From Burkholderia sp. Ac-20365 (GTDB lineage Bacteria; Pseudomonadota; Gammaproteobacteria; Burkholderiales; Burkholderiaceae): 64,000 bases of DNA. The translations under genes and the position numbers were made by a program. Below, one piece after another: positions 19,994-28,092 of this stretch. The notes below the pieces were generated by a model, which was not told the origin of the DNA, made no database searches, and saw nothing but the letters and a program-made list of their open reading frames with translations. How positions within the stretch are numbered: the first letter of the stretch is position 1; each line of letters starts with the position of its first letter. Location of the stretch: NCBI RefSeq assembly GCF_017104715.1, contig NZ_JAAGPI010000002.1:496001-560000 (forward strand), written 5' to 3'.

Positions 19994-20998
19994 TTAAACG
20001 CCAGGATCCGTGTCTGCAACCGATTTTCGGGCTCGCGCGGGACGTTTGTGCGCGGTGTCCAGCGGCTGCGGCAGGCCGAGCTGCGCCTCCAGTTCGCCCG
20101 TCGTTCTGGCGAAGCGCTCGGCCAGAAAATCCAGCAGTACGCGCACGCGCGGCGCCATGAAGCGGTTGCGGTGGTAAAGCGCGTGCAGCGGCGCGTCGGG
20201 ATAGCGCCATTCGGGCAGCAGCACGCGCAGGCCGTCGCTTTTCAGATCGGCTTCGACGTCCCACATCGACTTGATCACGATGCCGTAGCCGCGCAGCGCC
20301 CACTCGCGAGCGACGGCGCCGTCGTTGGTTTCGCGCGCGGATTCGAGCGGGATCGTGTACGTAACCGTCTCGTCGTCGCGCGTGAAGCGCCATTCGTTGA
20401 CGGGGCCGGATGCCGTGCCCAGCACGATGCAGTCGAATCGGGCCAGATCGAGCGGATCTTTCGGCTCGCCGCGCCGCGCGATGTATTCCGGCGACGCGCA
20501 CAGCACACGCGGATTCGGCGCGAGCCGCCGCGCGACCAGCGAACTGTCCTGCGGCACGCCGAAGCGGATCGCGAGGTCGATGTCCTCCTGCACCAGGTTT
20601 TGCAGCGAATCGGACAGCGTGAGCGCGAACGTCACATCTGGATAAAGCGTGTTGAACTCGTCGAGCCAGTGCATCAGCAGATTGCGCCCGAAATCCGATG
20701 TCGCGGAAATGCGCACCTTGCCGCGCACGGCATTCTGGCCGGCCTGTAGCGCAGCTTCGGCATCGTCGAGTGCGCGCAGCGCCTGCTGGCAGCAGCTGAG
20801 ATAAAGACGGCCTTCGTCGGTGAGGCGCAACTGCCGCGTGGTGCGCTCGAACAGGCGCGCCTTCAACCCGCCTTCGAGCTTCGCCAGACGCGCGCTCGCC
20901 GCCGCGGGCGTCAGGCCGAGCTTGCGGCCCGCCGCCGACAGGCTGCCCAACTGCGCCGCTTCGACGAAGAGCCGGATGTCACCCAGGTTGTCGGTCAT
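19994..20998 (-). CDS. LysR-family transcriptional regulator
   Basis: The 334-residue protein has an N-terminal winged helix (DIRLFVEAAQLGSLSAAGRKLGLTPAAASARLAKLEGGL) and a periplasmic-binding-like effector domain of the CrgA/DmlR subgroup (VRGKVRISATSDFGRNLLMHWL). It is transcribed divergently from a VOC protein and an MFS exporter, 114 bases away, so it probably controls them. An inverted repeat ATTTGAA-N5-TTCAAAT lies between the two starts. The inducer is unknown. Confidence 0.92.
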   Translation of the reverse strand: MTDNLGDIRLFVEAAQLGSLSAAGRKLGLTPAAASARLAKLEGGLKARLFERTTRQLRLTDEGRLYLSCCQQALRALDDAEAALQAGQNAVRGKVRISATSDFGRNLLMHWLDEFNTLYPDVTFALTLSDSLQNLVQEDIDLAIRFGVPQDSSLVARRLAPNPRVLCASPEYIARRGEPKDPLDLARFDCIVLGTASGPVNEWRFTRDDETVTYTIPLESARETNDGAVAREWALRGYGIVIKSMWDVEADLKSDGLRVLLPEWRYPDAPLHALYHRNRFMAPRVRVLLDFLAERFARTTGELEAQLGLPQPLDTAHKRPARARKSVADTDPGV

Positions 20999-21009
20999 TA
21001 TTCGACGCC

Positions 21010-21028
21010 ATTTGAAAATCCTTCAAAT
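21010..21028. promoter_or_regulatory. Candidate LysR operator
   Basis: A perfect 7-5-7 inverted repeat, ATTTGAA AATCC TTCAAAT, begins 12 bases upstream of the lysR start, in the divergent promoter region shared with the VOC gene. Its position and symmetry fit a LysR-type binding site; binding itself is inferred. Confidence 0.6.
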
Positions 21029-21112
21029 GGTACGCCAATTATCAAAAGTGCGAGCTTCGGGGACAATCCGATCCTGATAACGCGATATCCGCGTTTACCC
21101 GGAGCACGCATC

Positions 21113-21523
21113 ATGCATCTCGACCACGCGACGATCGTTACCCCTGATCTCGACGCCACCCGACAGTTTTTCGTCGATGTCGTCGGGTTGGAAGAGGGCG
21201 CTCGCCCGCCGTTCGGTGTCGGCGGCTACTGGCTTTACGCCGATGGCGGCCCCGCCGATGGCCGCCCGGTGATTCATCTCGTCGATTCGACCTTGCCGGG
21301 CCATGCCGGCCGCGTGACGCCGCGCATCGACCACCTCGCGTTCCGTCTCGACGACGGCGCGCAGTGGCAGGCGCTGCGCGCGCGGCTGGACAAGGCCGGC
21401 GTCGCGTATCAGACCGCCGATGTGCCGCTTTCGGGTGAAGTGCAACTGTTCGTCGCGCTGGCCGCGTCCGTCGTCATCGAATTCGTGACGGCGGCGCGCA
21501 ATGTCCAGCGCGCGTCCTTCTGA
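21113..21523 (+). CDS. VOC-family (glyoxalase/bleomycin-resistance fold) protein
   Basis: The 136-residue protein starts MHLDHATIVTPDLDATRQFFVDVVGLEEG, a typical first VOC module with a metal-type histidine. It continues with RIDHLAFRLDD (second histidine) and ends with a VVIEFVTAA strand carrying a glutamate. The family covers glyoxalases, dioxygenases and drug-binding proteins, and the substrate is not evident. An MFS exporter gene follows 17 bases downstream, so a role in detoxification or resistance is a reasonable inference. Confidence 0.85.
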   Translation: MHLDHATIVTPDLDATRQFFVDVVGLEEGARPPFGVGGYWLYADGGPADGRPVIHLVDSTLPGHAGRVTPRIDHLAFRLDDGAQWQALRARLDKAGVAYQTADVPLSGEVQLFVALAASVVIEFVTAARNVQRASF

Positions 21524-21540
21524 ATCGTCTGGAGCTTTCC

Positions 21541-22719
21541 ATGCCCATTCCATTGCTTGCGCTCGCGATCAGCGCATTTGCCATCGGCACCACCGAGTTC
21601 GTCATCATGGGCTTGCTGCCCGATGTGGCGAAGGATCTCGCCGTGTCGCTTCCTTCTGCCGGTCTGCTGGTCAGCGGCTATGCGCTCGGCGTGGCCGTCG
21701 GCGCGCCGCTCTTGGCCGTCGTCACCAGCAAGATGCCGCGCAAGCTGGCGCTGCAATTGCTGATGGGCGTGTTCATTGTCGGTAACGTGCTGTGCGCGAT
21801 CGCGTCCGACTATTCGGTGCTGATGATCGCGCGTGTCGTGACGTCGTTTGCGCACGGCTCGTTCTTCGGCATCGGCGCGGTGGTGGCTGCATCGCTCGTG
21901 CCGCAGGAAAAGCGGGCGAGTGCGATTGCGCTGATGTTCACGGGCCTTACGCTCGCGAACGTGCTCGGCGTGCCGTTCGGCACGTTCATCGGCCAGATGT
22001 TCGGCTGGCGCACGGCGTTCTGGATCGTGGCCGCGTTCGGCGTGCTGTCGCTCGCGGGTGTTACGGCGCTCGTGCCGAACCGGCATGACACGGGTCCGGC
22101 GGGTCTCGGCCATGAAGTGCGCGTGCTGAAGGAGCCGCAAGTCTGGCTCGCCCTGACGATGACGGTGCTCGGGTTCGGCGGCGTGTTCGTCGTGTTCACC
22201 TACATCGCGCCGATTCTCGAACAGGTGAGCGGTTTCACGCCGCACGGTGTCACGCTGATTCTCGTGCTGTTCGGCGTCGGTCTGACGGTCGGCAATACGA
22301 TTGGCGGCAAGCTCGCGGACCGTTCGCTGATGCCGTCGCTGATGGGCATTCTGATCGCGCTCGCTGTGGTGATGGCCGTGTTCGCGCACACCAGCCATTC
22401 GCAGATTGCGGCTGCCATTACCGTCTTCATCTGGGGTATCGCGGCCTTCGCGACGGTGCCGCCGCTGCAGATGCGCGTGGTCGAAAAGGCGAAGGCGGCG
22501 CCGAATCTGGCGTCGACGCTCAATATCGGTGCGTTCAACGTTGGCAATGCGGGCGGCGCGTGGCTTGGCGGGCTGGCAATCAGCCACGGCTATGGACTCG
22601 ACGCATTGCCTTACGTGGCGGCTCTGGTTGCGCTGGCCGCACTGGCACTGACGTGGATTGCCGCGCGGATGGATGCGCCCGCAGCTGTTGTTGCGCGTGA
22701 CGTGCGCGAGCGGGTTTGA
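21541..22719 (+). CDS. MFS transporter, DHA1 (AraJ/YdhP-like) family
   Basis: The 392-residue protein has 12 predicted membrane segments, opening with LLALAISAFAIGTTEFVIMGLLPDVAKDL, the motif shared by AraJ, YdhP and related drug or sugar efflux proteins. The loop between segments 2 and 3 reads SKMPRK rather than the full MFS motif. It lies 17 bases after the VOC gene and is closed by a strong terminator. The substrate cannot be deduced. Confidence 0.9.
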   Translation: MPIPLLALAISAFAIGTTEFVIMGLLPDVAKDLAVSLPSAGLLVSGYALGVAVGAPLLAVVTSKMPRKLALQLLMGVFIVGNVLCAIASDYSVLMIARVVTSFAHGSFFGIGAVVAASLVPQEKRASAIALMFTGLTLANVLGVPFGTFIGQMFGWRTAFWIVAAFGVLSLAGVTALVPNRHDTGPAGLGHEVRVLKEPQVWLALTMTVLGFGGVFVVFTYIAPILEQVSGFTPHGVTLILVLFGVGLTVGNTIGGKLADRSLMPSLMGILIALAVVMAVFAHTSHSQIAAAITVFIWGIAAFATVPPLQMRVVEKAKAAPNLASTLNIGAFNVGNAGGAWLGGLAISHGYGLDALPYVAALVALAALALTWIAARMDAPAAVVARDVRERV

Positions 22720-22767
22720 GTTTGGCGCGCGGCCATTGAACGGCCGCGTGATCGAGCGAGTATGTCG

Positions 22768-22799
22768 ATGCCCACGCAACGATGCGTGGGCATTTTTTT
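22768..22799 (+). terminator. Rho-independent terminator after the MFS gene
   Basis: An 11-bp stem ATGCCCACGCA / TGCGTGGGCAT with tetraloop ACGA is followed by a run of T. It lies about 50 bases after the MFS stop codon. Confidence 0.93.
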
Positions 22800-22974
22800 C
22801 GTCTGATGCTTTCAAAGTCCGCGTGCTGAACGCATCGCACGTCAGCGCATAAGGGTCCTCTGCGATCGTGATAACAGTGTGAAGATAACTTCGTTGGGCG
22901 CGGGAAAACCGGGTGCTAGTCTTGCCTCCACTAGTGCTTGCTCCGCACCGATGCGGAGCTTCTGGAGGCAAATC

Positions 22975-23685
22975 ATGCAGTCACCGCTTGCGCTCGTACG
23001 CGACCGCGCGTCGGAAGGTCACGACGCAGCCCACGCCCACGACGAAACGCGTTCCACCGAATTCGATGCGCTCGAACACCGCGTCGGCGTGAATCTCGCG
23101 CGGCTGCGCGCCGAGCGTCAGTTGTCGCTCGACGCGCTGGCCCGCGCGTCGGGTGTTTCGCGCGCGATGCTCGCGCAGATCGAATCGGCGCGCAGCGTGC
23201 CGTCGATCAAAGTGCTGTGCAAGGTCGCGGCGGCGTTGAAAGTATCGGTCGCGGCGTTCCTGCGGCAGCATGCCGTGAATGGTTTCGAGCATTTGCCGGC
23301 GGATCGCTCGGCGCGCGTCGTGACATCGAATGGCCGTTACTGGACGCGCGCGTTGCATCCCGACGCCGAGCCGTCGACGGCCGAATTTCACGAGCTGCGC
23401 ATCGCGCCGCTGCACACTGAGCCGGGCACGCGCCGCGCGCCGGGGACGACGGTCAACCTCGTCGTGAGCGTCGGCACGCTCGAAGTCAGCGTGCACGACC
23501 GGCGTCAGCTGCTCGCGACGGGCGACTCGATCGTCTTCGATGCCGACCAGCCGCACAGCCTGCGCAATCCCGGCGACACGGAAGCGCGCGCGTTTCGCGT
23601 GACCGTGAATGCGGAGACGCCGCCGCGCTGGGACGTGCCGCAGGAAACGCATCACGATGCGCCGCTTGCGCATTCCGAAGGATGA
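22975..23685 (+). CDS. XRE-family regulator with C-terminal cupin domain
   Basis: The 236-residue protein has a helix-turn-helix of the XRE type around residues 40-95 (NLARLRAERQLSLDALARASGVSRAMLAQIESARSVPSI) and a cupin sensor domain in the C-terminal half (DSIVFDADQPHSLRNPG). Such proteins usually control one nearby metabolic or transport operon in response to a small molecule. ATG 22975 is chosen because of GGAGG at 22964-22968; the open frame extends further upstream without a ribosome site. The target is unknown; ribB downstream has its own riboswitch. Confidence 0.9.
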   Translation: MQSPLALVRDRASEGHDAAHAHDETRSTEFDALEHRVGVNLARLRAERQLSLDALARASGVSRAMLAQIESARSVPSIKVLCKVAAALKVSVAAFLRQHAVNGFEHLPADRSARVVTSNGRYWTRALHPDAEPSTAEFHELRIAPLHTEPGTRRAPGTTVNLVVSVGTLEVSVHDRRQLLATGDSIVFDADQPHSLRNPGDTEARAFRVTVNAETPPRWDVPQETHHDAPLAHSEG

Positions 23686-23770
23686 GGCACGAAGAAGCAC
23701 GAAGTACGCGCGGGCTGCACGCCGCGCGAGGTTGTTGTATGCTCTGCGAGCCGGATCGATCCGGTAATCA

Positions 23771-23945
23771 GTACGTCTTCAGGGCGGGGTGAAATTCCCC
23801 ACCGGCGGTATGCAGATGGCGCGTTTCATGATGCGCAAGTCTGCGAGCCCGCGAGCGCCTGCGTTGTCGTTTGAGTTGCAGGGTCAGCAGATCTGGTGAG
23901 AGGCCAGAGCCGACGGTTAGAGTCCGGATGGAAGAAGATGTGCAG
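23771..23945 (+). ncRNA. FMN riboswitch (RFN element)
   Basis: The conserved blocks appear in order: TCTTCAGGGCGGGGTGAAAT from 23776, TCCCCACCGGCGGTA, then the variable arm, AGCCCGCGAGCG, GGTCAGCAGATCTGG, GAGAGGCCAGAGCCGACGG and TTAGAGTCCGGATGGAAGAAG to 23936. Closing stem P1 pairs TCTTC (23776-23780) with GAAGA near 23930. In this family FMN binding lowers expression of riboflavin genes. It sits about 220 bases before the ribB start. Confidence 0.97.
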
Positions 23946-24157
23946 ATAGTCATCTGAGTCTCCTGTCGATGGGAGTGTGCGCTTTCGCGTTGCTTCTGTT
24001 CCATGCGGGATGGCGGCTTTTGTGCTGCTCGTTGAGCGGCGCGCTGTCCGTTGCTGTGTGGCAGCCGTTTGCGGCTGACGGGGTGCGTTTGTCTCGTTTG
24101 TCTGTTTGCAATGCCCTGAAACGTTTTTCGCCCACACTCTTGCGAGGAGCGTTTCAC
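23946..24157 (+). other. Long leader between FMN riboswitch and ribB
   Basis: About 212 bases lie between the aptamer and the ribB ATG with no gene. No strong hairpin plus T-run was found right after the aptamer, so the switch may act on translation or use a more distant structure. A ribosome site GAGGAG (24144-24149) precedes ATG 24158, and ACTCTTGC just upstream could pair with it. Confidence 0.5.
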
Positions 24158-24889
24158 ATGTCCGTAGTATCTGCATCTGCTGCATTCGTCTGGCCTGCGC
24201 CTTCCGTCGTCGCTGAAGACGCTTCTGCCGATCTTCCCCTGCTTGCCACTGAACCTGTTCCGCCGCGTATCGCCGCTGCGCTTGACGCGTTGCGCGAGGG
24301 CCGTGCCGTTGTGCTTCAGGACGATCACGATCGTGAGAACGAGGCTGATCTGATCATGTCGGCGGAGCGCATGAGCGTCGAGATGATGGCGCTGTTCATC
24401 CGCGAATGCAGCGGGATTGTGTGTTTGTGTCTGAACGACGACAAGGTCCGCGCGCTCGAATTGCCGCCGATGACGGCTCACAACGAGAGTCGCAATACGA
24501 CGGCCTTTACGGTGTCGATCGAAGCACGCGAGGGTGTGTCGACGGGGGTGTCGGCGGCTGATCGTTTGACGACGATTCGTGCGGCGATTGCCGATAACGC
24601 GAAGCCGGCCGATATCGTGCGGCCGGGCCACGTGTATCCGTTGCGCGCGATGCCGGGCGGCGTGCTGGCGCGACGCGGTCATACAGAAGGCACCGTCGAT
24701 CTCGTGACTTTGGCGGGGCTTAAGCCCGCTGGTGTCCTGTGCGAGTTGATGAACGCCGATGGCACGATGATGCGGGGCGATGATGTTGAGGTTTTTGCCG
24801 CTCGGCATCGGATGCCTATGCTGACTATTGCTGAGCTTGTTGAGTTTCGGAAGGTGTTGGCTGCTGCGCGGGAGTTGGTGGAGGCGTAG
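24158..24889 (+). CDS. ribB: 3,4-dihydroxy-2-butanone-4-phosphate synthase RibB
   Basis: RibB turns ribulose 5-phosphate into the four-carbon unit of riboflavin. The 243-residue protein has [20 protein letters not shown] (acidic metal site), [24 protein letters not shown], and [26 protein letters not shown]. It lacks the GTP cyclohydrolase II half that makes RibBA fusions. An N-terminal extension of about 35 residues precedes the fold. The FMN riboswitch upstream supports end-product control. The stop lies 24 bases from element copy C. Confidence 0.96.
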   Translation: MSVVSASAAFVWPAPSVVAEDASADLPLLATEPVPPRIAAALDALREGRAVVLQDDHDRENEADLIMSAERMSVEMMALFIRECSGIVCLCLNDDKVRALELPPMTAHNESRNTTAFTVSIEAREGVSTGVSAADRLTTIRAAIADNAKPADIVRPGHVYPLRAMPGGVLARRGHTEGTVDLVTLAGLKPAGVLCELMNADGTMMRGDDVEVFAARHRMPMLTIAELVEFRKVLAAARELVEA

Positions 24890-24912
24890 GGATGTTGTTG
24901 TTGTTTGGGTTT

Positions 24913-25568
24913 CGCTGGCATCCGCGTTTTGTTATCGGTCTGCTAGCGTTGCCCCTGTGCGGGGCGGCACCTACTTTTCTTTGCCGCGGCAAAGAAAAGT
25001 AGGCAAAAGAAAGCCGCTGAACACCGCCCGTTCTTGACCACCGCCTGAGGGCCCCCAACAGTTCCTCCGCTTCACGCGGCAACCGGCTTTTCACTGCCCG
25101 TTGCCAGCGCTCTGAATGGACGCCTCACCCGCTTCTCACTCCCGCGTCGCCACACGCGCGATCAAATTGCCCACGTTCTATAGCGGCAAACTGTGTGTCG
25201 GCTTTTGCGACGTATGCGGTCCACTCCGGACTGAAAAATACGGTCGGTGTCGTAAGAGCGCTGACGTGTGAAGCACTACGCCCTACACACAGTTTGCCAC
25301 CTGGGCGGCAGTGACCATTCGCTGCCGTTTGCTGCGCTACGGGTGCTTGATGTGGGTGAGGCGCTCATTCGAAGGGCTGGCAACGGGCATTGAATGGCAG
25401 AACGCCGTTTGAAGCGGAAGACCCGTCGGGGTCCCTCAGGCAGTGGTCAAGTAAGGGCGGTGTTAGCCCGCTTTCTTTGCTTACTTTCTTTGCGGCGGCA
25501 AAGAAAGTAAGTGCCGCCCCGCACAGGGGCAACGCTAGAAGCACGAAGGCACATCGCGGATGCCAGCG
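24913..25568. repeat. 656-bp two-armed inverted-repeat element, copy C
   Basis: This copy has the same orientation as copy A. Perfect terminal repeats CGCTGGCATCCGCG lie at 24913-24926 and 25555-25568; inner borders at 24948 and 25533 are 586 bp apart. The type 1 arm is on the left (34-bp perfect palindrome 24970-25003) and the type 2 arm on the right (14-bp stem at 25480-25511, loop GGCG). The core inverted repeat is at 25185-25201 and 25282-25298. It lies between convergent ribB and the HAD phosphatase gene, with 24 and 44 bases to spare. Confidence 0.93.
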
Positions 25569-25612
25569 CACACCCAGGCAAACCGATCAGCGTCGCAAAG
25601 ACAACCAAAAAC

Positions 25613-26299
25613 CTACGACTGCACGTCCCCAAACTCCCCCCGCAATCCACCCTCCAGCAACGCTGGCAACTCCCCCATATGCTGCATGATCCGAGTAATC
25701 CCCATATTCCGCAGCACATCGGCGTAGCCATCAGGAATATGACTAGCCCCAACAAACGCGATAGTGAACATGCCAGCCGCGCGAGCGGCATTCAACCCAG
25801 CGACGCTATCTTCAACAACAACGCAGCGCGCCGGCTCGACCCCTAACTGCTGCGCAGCAAACAGATAAACATCCGGATAAGGCTTCGGCCGCGCAACCTG
25901 CTCAGCGCTAAACACCCGGGACCCAAAAATCTCAGCGAGACCAGCGCGGCGAACGGAAGCACTCACCCGCGTCATCCTGCTATTCGACACGACAGCCGCC
26001 GGCAACGTCACACGCTGCAACGCATCCCGCACGCCACTGATCGCCGACAGCGACGATGCCAACTCAGCCTCGACATTCGCCTCGACAGTCTGCAGAAAAT
26101 CGGCGGGCAGCTTGATATCGAACGCCGCTTCGACGCTCTCCAGAAAACGTGATGTCTGCTGACCGAAAGCGGTCCCGCAAATCTCATGGAAATCCAGCGT
26201 CGGAAAAGTGGCGGCGAGCGTGTCGTGCATCACGCGGTCGGCGATGACTTCACTGTCGACGAGCACACCGTCGCAGTCGCAAATAAGATGATCGATCAT
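25613..26299 (-). CDS. HAD-superfamily hydrolase (beta-phosphoglucomutase/sugar-phosphatase type)
   Basis: The 228-residue protein has the nucleophile motif LICDCDGVLVDSE (two aspartates), motif II VVSNSRMTR, the lysine in ARPKPYPDVYLFAAQQLG and motif IV VVVEDSVAGLNAARAAG. The cap is helical (subclass I). It is likely a sugar- or polyol-phosphatase. It lies downstream of glpK on the same strand with a 152-base gap, so a role with glycerol phosphate is possible but unproven. ATG 26299 gives the usual N terminus. Confidence 0.88.
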   Translation of the reverse strand: MIDHLICDCDGVLVDSEVIADRVMHDTLAATFPTLDFHEICGTAFGQQTSRFLESVEAAFDIKLPADFLQTVEANVEAELASSLSAISGVRDALQRVTLPAAVVSNSRMTRVSASVRRAGLAEIFGSRVFSAEQVARPKPYPDVYLFAAQQLGVEPARCVVVEDSVAGLNAARAAGMFTIAFVGASHIPDGYADVLRNMGITRIMQHMGELPALLEGGLRGEFGDVQS

Positions 26300-26451
26300 G
26301 CGGAAAACAGAAGAAAAGCGCCGCCCGCAAACGTCGATGCACACGCATCGCCGCGAGCCCTACAGCGAACTGAAAGCGACATCATACGGCCTTTGCTGTC
26401 CCGCGCGCCGCATTGGGCACGCGGAACAAAGCGGCGCAAGCGCGCGTTCGA

Positions 26452-27951
26452 TCAGGGTGCGTCAGCCCAGGCCTTCGCGGCGCGAATCGCGCGCTGCCAA
26501 CCGTCCAGACACGCTTTCGCCTGATCGGCCGGCATCGACGGCGAGAAGCGATGTTCGAGCTTCCACTGGCTCTGCAATTCGTCGATATCCTTCCAGTAGC
26601 CCGTTGCGAGGCCAGCGAGATACGCGGCGCCGAGTGCCGTCGTTTCGCTGACCTGAGGACGCACGGCGTCGACGCCGAGAATGTCGGCCTGGAACTGCAT
26701 CAGCAGATTGTTCGCACACGCGCCACCGTCAACGCGCAATTCGTCGATATGAATGCCCGAGTCCGCTTCCATCGCCTTCAGCACATCGACGGATTGATAC
26801 GCGATCGAATCGAGCGCCGCGCGCGCGATATGCGCCGACGTCGTGCCGCGCGTGACGCCGAACAGCGTGCCGCGTGCGCGCGCATTCCAGTGCGGCGCGC
26901 CAAGGCCCGCGAACGCCGGCACCAGATACACGCCGTCGCAATGTTCGACGCCGCGCGCGAGCGCTTCGATCTCCGACGCGCTGCGGATGATGCCCAAGCC
27001 ATCGCGCAGCCATTGCACCACCGCGCCCGCGATGAAGATGCTGCCTTCGAGCGCATAGTTCACCTGATCGCCGATCTGCCAGGCGATCGTCGTCACGAGA
27101 TTGTTCTTCGACTCGATCGGCTTCGTGCCCGTGTTCATCACGAGGAAACAGCCGGTGCCGTAGGTGTTCTTCACCATGCCCGAGCGCGTGCACATCTGGC
27201 CGAACAGCGCGGCGTGCTGGTCGCCCGCGATGCCCGCGAGCGGAATCTTCGACGCGAATACGGTGGTCTTGGTCGGCCCATACACTTCAGACGACGGGCG
27301 CACTTGGGGCAGCATGCTGCGCGGAATGTCGAGCGCGTCGAGCAGCTCGTCGTCCCATTGCAGCGTGTGAATGTTGAAGAGCATCGTGCGCGAAGCGTTG
27401 GTGACGTCGGTGATATGCAGTTCGTGCTTGGTGAAATTCCACACGAGCCAGCTGTCGACCGTGCCGAACGCGAGCTTGCCCTGCCGCGCCTTTTCGCGTG
27501 CGCCATCGACGTTATCCAGAATCCAGCGGATCTTCGTCGCGGAGAAATACGAATCGATCGGCAAGCCGGTCTTCGCGCGGAATTTCGCTTCCAGCCCTTG
27601 TGCTTTCAACTGGTCGCAGAAGTCGGCCGTGCGCCGGTCCTGCCATACGATCGCGTTGTAGATGGGATGGCCCGTTTCGCGATCCCACACGATCGTCGTC
27701 TCGCGCTGGTTCGTGATGCCGATCGCGGCAATCGCCGTGCCGTTCAGCCCGGCATGCGTGACGGCTTCAGCGGCGACGCCCGCCTGCGTTGCCCAGATTT
27801 CCTGCGGATCGTGCTCGACCCAGCCCGGATGCGGATAGATCTGCTGAAATTCCTTCTGTGCGACCGAGACGACATTGCCCTTGCGATCGAACAGCATCGC
27901 GCGCGAACTCGTGGTGCCCTGGTCTAGCGCCAGGATGTACTGATCCTGCAT
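26452..27951 (-). CDS. glpK: Glycerol kinase
   Basis: GlpK phosphorylates glycerol to sn-glycerol 3-phosphate. The 499-residue FGGY kinase starts [23 protein letters not shown] (phosphate-binding motif). It has [30 protein letters not shown] (substrate-binding residues), [13 protein letters not shown] and [19 protein letters not shown]. The length is normal. It follows glpD on the minus strand with a 141-base gap and probably shares its promoter and GlpR control. Confidence 0.98.
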   Translation of the reverse strand: MQDQYILALDQGTTSSRAMLFDRKGNVVSVAQKEFQQIYPHPGWVEHDPQEIWATQAGVAAEAVTHAGLNGTAIAAIGITNQRETTIVWDRETGHPIYNAIVWQDRRTADFCDQLKAQGLEAKFRAKTGLPIDSYFSATKIRWILDNVDGAREKARQGKLAFGTVDSWLVWNFTKHELHITDVTNASRTMLFNIHTLQWDDELLDALDIPRSMLPQVRPSSEVYGPTKTTVFASKIPLAGIAGDQHAALFGQMCTRSGMVKNTYGTGCFLVMNTGTKPIESKNNLVTTIAWQIGDQVNYALEGSIFIAGAVVQWLRDGLGIIRSASEIEALARGVEHCDGVYLVPAFAGLGAPHWNARARGTLFGVTRGTTSAHIARAALDSIAYQSVDVLKAMEADSGIHIDELRVDGGACANNLLMQFQADILGVDAVRPQVSETTALGAAYLAGLATGYWKDIDELQSQWKLEHRFSPSMPADQAKACLDGWQRAIRAAKAWADAP

Positions 27952-28092
27952 CGTCTCTTCTCCATGCGTTTTTGTCGGACCGGCGCGGCGGCGCGCTCAG
28001 GTCACGCGATAAATTGCTGCCTGCGCGGATTGTTGCATGCGCGGCGGCGCGGCGGAATCGCCGCGCGTTGTCTGCGCGCGCGTGCCTGAAGG

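Noticed and set aside
6034-25568. A complete insertion sequence
   Set aside because: No copy has an open frame long enough for a transposase, and no target duplication is obvious by eye. It could at most be a non-autonomous derivative.
6034-25568. Regular spacing of the elements (9335 and 9544 bp apart)
   Set aside because: Three points are too few, and the remaining 38 kb of the window has no further copy where a period would predict one.
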